Part shown: positions 48,890 to 56,071 of the stretch, one piece after another
Layout: every line of letters begins with the position of its first letter
How positions within the stretch are numbered: the first letter of the stretch is position 1
Source of the DNA: Pseudoalteromonas sp. Scap06
GTDB lineage: Bacteria; Pseudomonadota; Gammaproteobacteria; Enterobacterales; Alteromonadaceae
Assembly (NCBI RefSeq): GCF_013394165.1
Contig: NZ_CP041330.1
Span: 248,001-312,000, forward strand
Direction: 5' to 3'
DNA: 64,000 bases
Made by a program: the position numbers and the translations under genes
The notes under the pieces: generated by a model
What the model was told of the DNA's origin: nothing
Database searches by the model: none
What the model saw: the letters and a program-made list of their open reading frames with translations, nothing else

Positions 48890-49170
48890 AGGCTCTCCTA
48901 AAACTAAAAAAAATAACATTGGGTAAACCAAATTCACCCGTGGCGCGTATTTTATACTATAAAGTAGCTATTAAAAAGTGTCTTCGAGCATGTAAAACCG
49001 TTGCTGATGGTACATTTTAACTGGCTTAGCGATTAATTTTACTCAAAACCCTATAATTTATAGGTTTAATGTGTGTAGAAAACGTGCCAGAGAATTTAAT
49101 ATCGTGTAGAATATAAAAATCACAACATCCATATTGTAGATGATACAGGGTCGGAAACAGAGAATTCACC

Positions 49171-49803
49171 ATGAAAAAAATAGCACTATCTTTAACTATA
49201 TTGCTTGGTGCGTTGTCAGCAAGCAACGCAACAGCATTTGATGGCGATGTAAACGCAGGTAAAGAAAAATCAGCAACGTGTGCGGCTTGTCACGGCCCAG
49301 ACGGTAATGCGCCGGTTAACATCTACCCAAAAATTGCAGGCCAACACGCAGATTACATATACAAACAACTTACTGAATTTAAATTAGGTATGACTTCGGG
49401 CGGTAAAGAAGGTCGAATGAATCCAGTAATGAGCGGTATGGCAATGCCATTGAGCGATCAAGATATGAAAGACTTGTCTGCTTACTTTGCTTCTTTGAAC
49501 ATGTCTGAAGGTGCTACACCTAAAGATGTTCAAGAAACAGGCGCCATGTTGTACAAAGCGGGTGACGCTGAACGCGGAATTCCATCATGTGCGGCTTGTC
49601 ATGGTCCACGTGGTAATGGCTCTTCACTAGCTAAATTCCCAAAAATTTCTTTCCAACATCCTGAATACATCAAGTCACAACTTGAGCAGTTCAGAGATGG
49701 CACTCGTAATAACGACCTAAATGGTGTTATGCAAGATATTGCTAAGAAACTTACAGATAAAGACATTGAAACATTATCTAAATACCTAGGTGGTCTACAC
49801 TAA
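49171..49803 (+). CDS. Cytochrome c4, dihaem
   Basis: A periplasmic dihaem cytochrome that passes electrons to terminal oxidases. The 210-residue precursor has a signal peptide (about 1-22) and two homologous halves, each with CAACHGP: the first haem site is C37-H41 and the second lies near residue 140. Axial Met residues are in MNPVMSGMAMPLSD and in the equivalent place of the second half. The placing next to engB, away from cytochrome oxidase genes, is also known in Pseudomonas. Confidence 0.93.
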   Translation: MKKIALSLTILLGALSASNATAFDGDVNAGKEKSATCAACHGPDGNAPVNIYPKIAGQHADYIYKQLTEFKLGMTSGGKEGRMNPVMSGMAMPLSDQDMKDLSAYFASLNMSEGATPKDVQETGAMLYKAGDAERGIPSCAACHGPRGNGSSLAKFPKISFQHPEYIKSQLEQFRDGTRNNDLNGVMQDIAKKLTDKDIETLSKYLGGLH

Positions 49804-49851
49804 AGTCGTATTTATTTAGATATTGTTAACATAATACAATGTTAAATAGAC

Positions 49852-49877
49852 AAAAAGCAGCTTTGGCTGCTTTTTTT
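49852..49877 (+). terminator. Terminator after cytochrome c4
   Basis: A perfect 10-bp stem (AAAAAGCAGC / GCTGCTTTTT), loop TTTG, seven Ts. Confidence 0.9.
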
Positions 49878-49909
49878 GTTTCTGAAATGACCGATAAAGC
49901 CCCTTCACT

Positions 49910-49939
49910 TGTAAGACATTGACCATACTTTAATGTAAG
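49910..49939 (+). promoter_or_regulatory. Two TGTAAG half-sites far upstream of the GGA-rich RNA
   Basis: TGTAAG occurs at 49,910-49,915 and 49,934-49,939, about 140-165 bases before the inferred RNA start. GacA/UvrY activators of csrB-type RNAs bind TGTAAG-N6-CTTACA palindromes placed far upstream. Only the left halves are present here, so this is suggestive rather than firm. Confidence 0.3.
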
Positions 49940-50075
49940 AAAAGTCTCATTTTATTTTTATTTTTTAAGTTAACTTATTGTAACTTATATTTTTTAACCT
50001 TTTCTGTTATGTTTTACACAAGAAAAAAGATATAAATTAGTTGTAACAAAATTATTAACGAGTAAATTAACCCCT

Positions 50076-50381
50076 GTCGCAACAATAATAACAAATAGGA
50101 AAACGTTATAAGGATCGTAGCGCGGCACGACTGAATAGCACATTGAGAGTGCTACTAAAGGAAATAACAAAAAAGTGTCAGGAAAGACCGAAAATAATAA
50201 AAACTCATGGAAGTTTAATAATAAAAACAAAATGGAATGCTACACGGAAGATAAATAATAATAATACGGATAAAGAAATAATAATAAAAATAATAAAGAC
50301 TAAAAAGTCGAAGGGAGAAGTGTCCATATAATGGCGCTCAGATTAGCAGGCGGTAGAGATGTTTTCTCTACCGCCTTTTTA
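50076..50381 (+). ncRNA. csrC: CsrB/CsrC-type regulatory RNA candidate with nine GGA motifs
   Basis: About 300 nt, very A-rich, with GGA at 50,098, 50,112, 50,160, 50,181, 50,209, 50,234, 50,246, 50,268 and 50,314; several fall in hairpin loops (AAACT-CATGGA-AGTTT; GTC-AGGAAA-GAC). It ends in a perfect 12-bp terminator stem (AGGCGGTAGAGA / TCTCTACCGCCT) with Ts. CsrB/CsrC RNAs trap the translational regulator CsrA through repeated GGA. In E. coli csrC lies between yihA (engB) and yihI; this sits between engB-cytochrome c4 and yihI. The 5' end is estimated from a weak promoter (TTGTAA, 16 bp, TAAATT at 50,041-50,068). Confidence 0.78.
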
Positions 50382-50553
50382 TTTGTCCTGTTACAATACC
50401 CCCCGTTTAAAAAAAGCATCTAAATATGCTTTGGCGTATATATAGAGAAACCCAACCTCTAAAACGCAAACCGAATTCTTCTGGCTAGGCCAGCATCGCG
50501 ATGCCCATTGAGTTGCGCCTCGCTCAAAACCTCTTAAGTGAGACGATCAAGAT

Positions 50554-51138
50554 ATGAGTAGAAAGAAAAAGTCACGTAAAATTCCATCAAATGGACCCGT
50601 TCGTTTAAGCCAAGATAAGCTTAAAGAAATGCGTGCATTGAAAGAGCAACGTGTAAAGAAAACCAAAGGCGCTAAGTCTGGTTCACGTAATGCACCTGAT
50701 GCATTGAGTAATGACACTCAAAAAACAGGTTCGGCTGCTAAAGACAAACGTGTTGGTAGTAAAAAAGCAGTACCATTAGTTGCCCCAGCCGCTGAACCAA
50801 AAGTCGAAATGAAACGTAACCTTAAGCCTGTAGCAGAGCTTAAAAAGGCGATTGAGCCTGAGTTAACGCCTGAGCAAGAATTAGAGGCGCTTGAAAATGA
50901 TGAGCGCTTGCTTAAATTAGTTGAGCGTCATGAGCAAGGTGAAATGCTAACGGGTAAAGATGCTAAATACTTTAATAGCCGTATAGCGCGTCACCAAGTG
51001 CTGTGTAAGTTATTAGGCATTGAAGATGAAGAAGAATTTGAAGATGACTTCAGTGATGAAGAAAGTAATTCAGATTTTGATCAATACCTATCAAACGACC
51101 TAGCTAATGAATGGCTAGATGACGACGAAGATAAGTAA
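50554..51138 (+). CDS. yihI: Der GTPase-activating protein YihI
   Basis: YihI stimulates the GTPase Der (EngA) and so tunes 50S assembly. The 194-residue protein has a very basic, disordered N-terminal half (MSRKKKSRKIPSNGPVRLSQ) and an acidic conserved C-terminal part (ELTPEQELEALENDERLLKLVERHEQGEMLTGKDAKYFN, from about 107), ending in a run of Asp/Glu. Length is near that of E. coli YihI. It follows the CsrC-like RNA and precedes a DUF2489 gene by 12 bases. Confidence 0.93.
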   Translation: MSRKKKSRKIPSNGPVRLSQDKLKEMRALKEQRVKKTKGAKSGSRNAPDALSNDTQKTGSAAKDKRVGSKKAVPLVAPAAEPKVEMKRNLKPVAELKKAIEPELTPEQELEALENDERLLKLVERHEQGEMLTGKDAKYFNSRIARHQVLCKLLGIEDEEEFEDDFSDEESNSDFDQYLSNDLANEWLDDDEDK

Positions 51139-51150
51139 TAAGGATACGCA

Positions 51151-51666
51151 ATGAGTACAGCAGTGATCTTAGCCTTAGTTGTAGGTGCTGCTATTATAGC
51201 GGGCTTGGCATTTTATGCGGGTCAGTTGCTCTACAAGCTAAATGTGCAAAAAAAGCTAATTAGCAAACAACAGGCAGAGCAACAGCAAAAACTTAAGCAG
51301 TCGCGTTTAAAACGTAATGCAAAGCTAGCCGATAGTATTCATTTAATTGCACGTGCGATGAATGAAAAGCAATGTGATTACTCTGAGGGCTGTTTACGTA
51401 TCTGGGTGCTGATGTCGCAATATAGTTTTGATACTGAGCGTGACTTAACAACTGCATACCCAGGCATTTATAAAATGTACGACGTGGTAAAAGAAATGCC
51501 AACTCACGATTCGCGCAAAAAGTACGCTAAAAAAGAAATTTTTAAGCAAGATACCGCACGCTGGCGCGCAGAAGAATCACTGAGTGATGAAATTGAAGCT
51601 GACTGTAAAAAAATTATTGTTGAGTTTAAAGCAGCCCAAGGCAGCGAAAACGTGGTTTTTAACTAG
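51151..51666 (+). CDS. DUF2489 domain membrane protein
   Basis: A 171-residue protein of unknown function with one N-terminal membrane helix (about 4-25, VILALVVGAAIIAGLAFYAG), then a coiled, Lys/Gln-rich stretch and a conserved domain (SIHLIARAMNEKQCDYSEGCLRIW). It follows yihI closely with a GGAT-type ribosome-binding site and is probably cotranscribed. The topology suggests inner-membrane anchoring with the domain in the cytoplasm. Confidence 0.8.
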   Translation: MSTAVILALVVGAAIIAGLAFYAGQLLYKLNVQKKLISKQQAEQQQKLKQSRLKRNAKLADSIHLIARAMNEKQCDYSEGCLRIWVLMSQYSFDTERDLTTAYPGIYKMYDVVKEMPTHDSRKKYAKKEIFKQDTARWRAEESLSDEIEADCKKIIVEFKAAQGSENVVFN

Positions 51667-51681
51667 CACTTAAATTTTACA

Positions 51682-51718
51682 GCATAAAAAAGCAGACCTA
51701 GGTCTGCTTTTTTTATGC
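51682..51718. terminator. Bidirectional terminator between DUF2489 and hemN
   Basis: A long inverted repeat centred on CCTAGG: GCAT-A6-GCAGACCT against AGGTCTGC-T7-ATGC. It can stop transcription from both convergent genes. Confidence 0.92.
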
Positions 51719-51733
51719 GCGCTATTTTTTAAA

Positions 51734-53107
51734 TTATATAACCCGTGAGAAGCGAGTGGCATTTATTTGTTTTTGTAAGTGCGCATCAAAGCACATACAA
51801 ATAATACGAATAAATAAATTCCCTTTTGGTGTTACGCTAATTAGGTTGTTTTCTATTGTTACCATTTCATCGGCAATTAATGGTGCGAGTGCCTCTAAGG
51901 CATCTTTAAAGTAGTCATTAAAGCTGATTTTATGTCTGTTCGCGAATACGCTCATATCAAGCTCAAACTGGCAAATAAGTTGTTTAATTGCATCCGCTCG
52001 AATAAGGTCATCTTGGGTTAAATGCATGCCTTTATTAATGGCACTGCCTGCTTGCTCATCGATTGTTTGGTAATAGTGTTTTAGCTCTTTCTTATTTTGT
52101 AGTATGGCTGTGCCTATTTGCGATATTGACGAGACCCCTAAGCCTAGTAAATCACATTCTCCATGGGTAGTGTAACCTTGAAAGTTACGATGAAGTTGGC
52201 CGCTATTTTGAGCAATAGCCAATTCATTATCAACTTTTGCAAAGTGATCCATACCTATAAATTGATAGCCCGCCTGTGTCATTTGCTCTAGGGTATTTTT
52301 GAACATAGTGAGCTTATTATGGGCACTGGGTAAATCAGCATCTTTTATTTTACGTTGAGCGGCAAAACGATCAGGTAAATGAGCGTAGTTAAATACTGAA
52401 ACACGGTCGGGGTCTAAAGCAATCAGTTGCTCAATAGTTTGCTTAAAACTCTCAGGTGTTTGTAGAGGCAGGCCATAAATCATATCTGCATTAATTGATT
52501 TAAAGCCTAATTGTTTTGCTTGGGTAATTAACTGCTTTACCTCATCAACATGTTGAGGGCGGTTAACAGCTAGTTGAACTTGATCATTAAAATCTTGAAT
52601 ACCAAATGACACACGATTAAATCCCATCTCGCTTAAGTCAATCAGCATATTGTCAGCCAGTGAGCGAGGGTCTATTTCTATACCGCGCTCACAGGTATCG
52701 CTAAAGTTAAAGTGTTGCTCTAGTAGCTTTACTAAGCGAGTCATTTGGGCTGCGGTCAAAAAGGTTGGAGTACCGCCTCCTAAATGTAATTGCTCAACCT
52801 GATAGTCTTGAAATAGCGGCGCTTGTGCCACGATTTCTTTAGCTAAAAAATCTAGGTAGGTATCAGCTTTAGATTGATGGCGAGTAATAACTTTATTACA
52901 GCCACAGTAATAGCAAAGCTGGCTACAAAAAGGAATGTGAATATATAAAGACAAAGCACGGGTTTGCGATGATTCAATAGCGCTAATCAAATCTTGTTGC
53001 TGATAGCCGTCAGCTAACGAAAGTGCAGTCGGGTAAGACGTGTAACGCGGACCCGATACATTGTATTTGTTTATTAAAGTTTGATCCCATTGAGGAAGTT
53101 TAATCAT
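51734..53107 (-). CDS. hemN: Oxygen-independent coproporphyrinogen III oxidase
   Basis: A radical-SAM enzyme that decarboxylates coproporphyrinogen III in haem synthesis without oxygen. The product (457 residues from the ATG chosen; an in-frame GTG 9 bases earlier is possible) matches E. coli HemN end to end. The cluster ligands lie in HIPFCSQLCYYCGCNKV, followed by GGGTPTFL and the C-terminal RNICMCFD-like IRIICMCFDAHL and FSRVI end. Adjacent to yihI as in E. coli. Confidence 0.96.
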   Translation of the reverse strand: MIKLPQWDQTLINKYNVSGPRYTSYPTALSLADGYQQQDLISAIESSQTRALSLYIHIPFCSQLCYYCGCNKVITRHQSKADTYLDFLAKEIVAQAPLFQDYQVEQLHLGGGTPTFLTAAQMTRLVKLLEQHFNFSDTCERGIEIDPRSLADNMLIDLSEMGFNRVSFGIQDFNDQVQLAVNRPQHVDEVKQLITQAKQLGFKSINADMIYGLPLQTPESFKQTIEQLIALDPDRVSVFNYAHLPDRFAAQRKIKDADLPSAHNKLTMFKNTLEQMTQAGYQFIGMDHFAKVDNELAIAQNSGQLHRNFQGYTTHGECDLLGLGVSSISQIGTAILQNKKELKHYYQTIDEQAGSAINKGMHLTQDDLIRADAIKQLICQFELDMSVFANRHKISFNDYFKDALEALAPLIADEMVTIENNLISVTPKGNLFIRIICMCFDAHLQKQINATRFSRVI

Positions 53108-53180
53108 CACGCGCACCTTATCTTTTAAGTTGCTGCGTATTGTAAAAAAGGAAAGGGGAAGGGGGTTTGATCTACAACAA

Positions 53181-53204
53181 AAAAAGGTGCCGTAGCACCT
53201 TTTT
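53181..53204 (-). terminator. Terminator after darP
   Basis: A perfect 10-bp stem (AAAAAGGTGC / GCACCTTTTT), loop CGTA, and T tracts on both strands. It separates darP from hemN. Confidence 0.85.
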
Positions 53205-53223
53205 AGTATGTAACGTGGCTGCG

Positions 53224-53748
53224 TTACATTATGGCGTCTTTTAAATACTGAAATAGCTCTTTGTAGCCTCTCGCAGGCTTTTCTGCTTTTACTTCTTTGG
53301 CCGCATTACGCACCAGTTGGCGCATTTTTTGGCGCTCAAGAGCTGGGTATTGTTCAATTGTTTCGTTGATTAAGTCATCGCCTTGCTCAATTAAATCACT
53401 GCGCAGCTGCTCAATCTTTTTGATCATAACCTCTGCTTGGTTATTTTTATTAAGCATTACATCAATGATCGCTTTAATTTCTTCAATGTTTTCTACTGTA
53501 CGAAGGGTTTTTGCTATGTAATTTAAGTGGCGGCGGTATGCATCACTTTTATTACTAATTTTATCGGCAACAACCATTGCTTCTTTTAAATCATCATTAA
53601 GCGGTAAGCGTTCGCGCTGCTTTTTACCCATTTTGGCAATTTCAGACCCTAACTGATGAAACTCTTGCGCTTCGCGCTTAAGTTCACTTTTTGATACATA
53701 TATAATTTCTTCTTCAATTTCAGCAGGCTTGCCTTTTTTCTTCGCCAT
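53224..53748 (-). CDS. darP: Ribosome biogenesis factor DarP (YjgA)
   Basis: A 174-residue, strongly charged helical protein that in E. coli associates with late 50S intermediates and assists peptidyl transferase centre maturation. The conserved EEEIIYVSKSELKREAQEFHQLG opening and the C-terminal RQKMRQLVRNAAKE-like region (ERQKMRQLVRNAAKEVKAE) are present. It is divergent from pmbA, as in E. coli (yjgA-pmbA). Confidence 0.92.
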   Translation of the reverse strand: MAKKKGKPAEIEEEIIYVSKSELKREAQEFHQLGSEIAKMGKKQRERLPLNDDLKEAMVVADKISNKSDAYRRHLNYIAKTLRTVENIEEIKAIIDVMLNKNNQAEVMIKKIEQLRSDLIEQGDDLINETIEQYPALERQKMRQLVRNAAKEVKAEKPARGYKELFQYLKDAIM

Positions 53749-53893
53749 GGGGTGCTCTTAAGTAAAAATAACTTTATCTATTATACGCGATTCTTTTAGT
53801 GATTAATATTAGCTGATGTGGTGCAGTGAGTGTGTTAGCATTTAAATATAAAAAATGTGTGCAACATTGCCTTCTGGGCTCAGGACAGAATTT

Positions 53894-55243
53894 ATGAAAA
53901 GCCAACACCAAGATCCAATATATTCGCAAATTTCTCAAGTAAAAGATGCCGTTTCTGAAGTACTCGAACATGCTAAAAAACTAGGCGCTACTGCTGCTGA
54001 AGCTGCTATGTCGAGCACATCAGGGCTGTCGGTAAGTACGCGTATGGGCGAGGTAGAAACCATTGAGTTTAATCAAGACGGTGGTTTAGGTATTAGCGTG
54101 TATGTTGGTAATAACAAAGGCTCCGCCTCTACGGCTGACTTAAATCCAAAAACATTGCGATCTGTGGTCGAAAAAGCCATAGATATTGCTAAATTCACCT
54201 CAGATGATCCGTGTAATGGTATTGCTGATAAAGAATTACTTGAGTTTTCGCCTAAAGATTTAGATTTATTTCATCCTTGGGATGTAAGTCCTGAGCAAGG
54301 GATTGATTTATGTCATGCTGCTGAGCAAGCCGCATTAAATGCGGATGAGCGAATTGTGAATTCTGATGGTGCTAGTTTTTCTTCGCACCAAGGGTTGCGA
54401 GTGTATGGCAATAGTCATGGTTTAATTGCAGGCTACCCAAGAACACGCCATAGCATAAGCACTATGGTAATAGGCAAAGAGGGCGAACATATGCAGCGCG
54501 ACTCAGCCTACACAATTTCCCGCGATCAAGCAGGGCTAAAAGATGCTGCAAGTGTTGGGCTTGAAGCTGCTGCAGAAACCCTAGCTAAACTAAACAGCCA
54601 AAAACTAGGCACCATGAAAGTGCCGGTTATTTTTAGAGCCGATATTGCTAACTCATTGTTTGGCCATTTAGTGTCAGCGATCGGCGGTGGCGCACTGTAT
54701 CGCAAATCCAGCTTTTTACTGGATAGCTTAGGTACACAAGTGTTCAGCAAAACTGTTAATATTTCAGAGCGCCCACACTTATTAAAAGGGTTAGCATCAT
54801 CACCTTTTGATAGCGAAGGGGTTAAAACTCTAGACAGAGAAATAATACACGGTGGTGAATTGCAAACATATTTATTAGCGAGCTACGCAGCGCGTAAAAT
54901 GAATATGACGCCAACAGGCCATGCCGGTGGTATTCATAACTGGTTGGTTGAGCAAACCCATCAGGACTTAGCTACACTATTGAAAACCATGGGCACGGGT
55001 TTGTTAGTCACTGAACTTATGGGGCAGGGTGTAAATACCGTGACTGGTGACTACTCTCGTGGTGCAGCTGGTTTTTGGGTTGAAAATGGTGAAATACAGT
55101 ACCCAGTAAGTGAAATAACTATTGCTGGTAACTTAAGAGATATGTTTAAAGGTATTTCAGCTATTGGTGGCGATATAGAGCGACGTGGTGGTATTCAAAC
55201 GGGCTCAGTGCTGATTGAGCAAATGCAAATTGCGGGTGCTTAA
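53894..55243 (+). CDS. pmbA: Metalloprotease PmbA (TldE)
   Basis: PmbA/TldE pairs with TldD in a heterodimeric zinc protease that trims peptides, such as microcin B17 precursor and CcdA. The start chosen (MKSQHQDPIYSQ, 449 residues) has AGGA 8 bases upstream; an earlier in-frame codon would add 13 residues. Visible pieces are MGEVETIEFNQDGGLGISVY, FSSHQGLRVYGNSHG and the C-terminal GDYSRGAAGFWVENGEIQYPVSEITI. The zinc site is expected in TldD, not here. Divergent from darP. Confidence 0.95.
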   Translation: MKSQHQDPIYSQISQVKDAVSEVLEHAKKLGATAAEAAMSSTSGLSVSTRMGEVETIEFNQDGGLGISVYVGNNKGSASTADLNPKTLRSVVEKAIDIAKFTSDDPCNGIADKELLEFSPKDLDLFHPWDVSPEQGIDLCHAAEQAALNADERIVNSDGASFSSHQGLRVYGNSHGLIAGYPRTRHSISTMVIGKEGEHMQRDSAYTISRDQAGLKDAASVGLEAAAETLAKLNSQKLGTMKVPVIFRADIANSLFGHLVSAIGGGALYRKSSFLLDSLGTQVFSKTVNISERPHLLKGLASSPFDSEGVKTLDREIIHGGELQTYLLASYAARKMNMTPTGHAGGIHNWLVEQTHQDLATLLKTMGTGLLVTELMGQGVNTVTGDYSRGAAGFWVENGEIQYPVSEITIAGNLRDMFKGISAIGGDIERRGGIQTGSVLIEQMQIAGA

Positions 55244-55293
55244 TACCCTTCCACAATAATACTTAATTCAGCGAATTGGTATACACCCACTTT

Positions 55294-55325
55294 GTTTGCT
55301 TAAATTAAGCTTAATTTAAGCAAAC
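55294..55325. repeat. Perfect 32-bp palindrome between pmbA and dciA
   Basis: Bases from GTTTGCTTAAATTAAG to its exact complement form a gap-free 32-bp palindrome, AT-rich, ending 27 bases before dciA. It is followed by TTTCCTTT, so it could be the pmbA terminator, though the lack of a loop and low GC content make an operator or a chance repeat possible. Confidence 0.6.
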
Positions 55326-55352
55326 TTTCCTTTGAGGTTTTTAAGGTGTGAT

Positions 55353-55832
55353 ATGGCTAAAGATAGATATGCGCCAAAACCATTAACTGACATTATGGCC
55401 GGGCTAAACAACCGTTTAGCAGCCTATGCGGGAAAAAGCCAAGCATTGGATACACAGCAACAACTGTTACGCGATTTTTTAGGGCCTAAGCTAGGCGATA
55501 AATGTCGAGTAAGTAATTATCGTGACGGCACACTGATGATAGAAGCTGTTTCAGCTCCTATTGCTCTTAGGCTTAATTATTTAAAAATGGATATGCAGTC
55601 TCATTTTAGAGCCGCAGGTATGGCAGAGCTTGGACAAATAAAAATTACCGCCAATCCACAAGCAACTCAACGATTAAGTAATCGTCCTAAAGCGACAGAT
55701 AGCCAAGCGACTAACTCTCTTAAAATGAGTGTGCAAACGGCTGATTATTTGAATGCGATCGCCGATTCTGCCCCTCCTTCATTAAAAGAAAAGCTGCAGC
55801 GCTTAGCATTACATGGCAAAAGTAAGCCCTAG
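55353..55832 (+). CDS. dciA: DUF721 protein, DciA-type helicase loader
   Basis: DciA loads the replicative helicase DnaB in bacteria that lack DnaC. The 159-residue product from this ATG (AAGG 6 bases upstream; an earlier GTG would add 7 residues) has the KH-like DUF721 core: LRDFLGPKLGDKCRVSNYRDGTLMIEAVSAPIALRLNYLKMDM (about 40-82), followed by a disordered tail. In related genomes it lies near secA, and it does here, but on the opposite strand with a peptidase gene in between. A weak CTAGC/GCTAG hairpin with Ts follows. Confidence 0.88.
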   Translation: MAKDRYAPKPLTDIMAGLNNRLAAYAGKSQALDTQQQLLRDFLGPKLGDKCRVSNYRDGTLMIEAVSAPIALRLNYLKMDMQSHFRAAGMAELGQIKITANPQATQRLSNRPKATDSQATNSLKMSVQTADYLNAIADSAPPSLKEKLQRLALHGKSKP

Positions 55833-56071
55833 CTAGCCCTCATGCTAGGCTCTTTTTCACGCTTTGAACAAACGCAAAATACTTTGTTACATATTCGATT
55901 TTATTGTTATTTAAATCAGGTTTATTATGCTTAGCTAGTGCTTCCTAAATTAGGTTGTAGCTGATGCGTATTTCATTAAGCAGGTAATAGACTGCATCCT
56001 ATTGTTGTTTTTTTTGAGTTATCAAATCTTAATGAAATGCGTATTTATTCTAATTAATATACGGAATTCTT

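Noticed and set aside
49994..50230. A 78-codon open frame on the minus strand, hydrophobic, opposite the CsrC-like RNA
   Set aside because: It is the complement of an A-rich non-coding stretch, so Phe/Leu-rich by composition; no ribosome site or family resemblance.
50143..50331. A 62-codon plus-strand frame rich in Lys, Ile and Asn
   Set aside because: Composition reflects the A-rich linkers of the RNA candidate; the start is GTG-like without a ribosome site and the frame runs into the region just before the RNA terminator.
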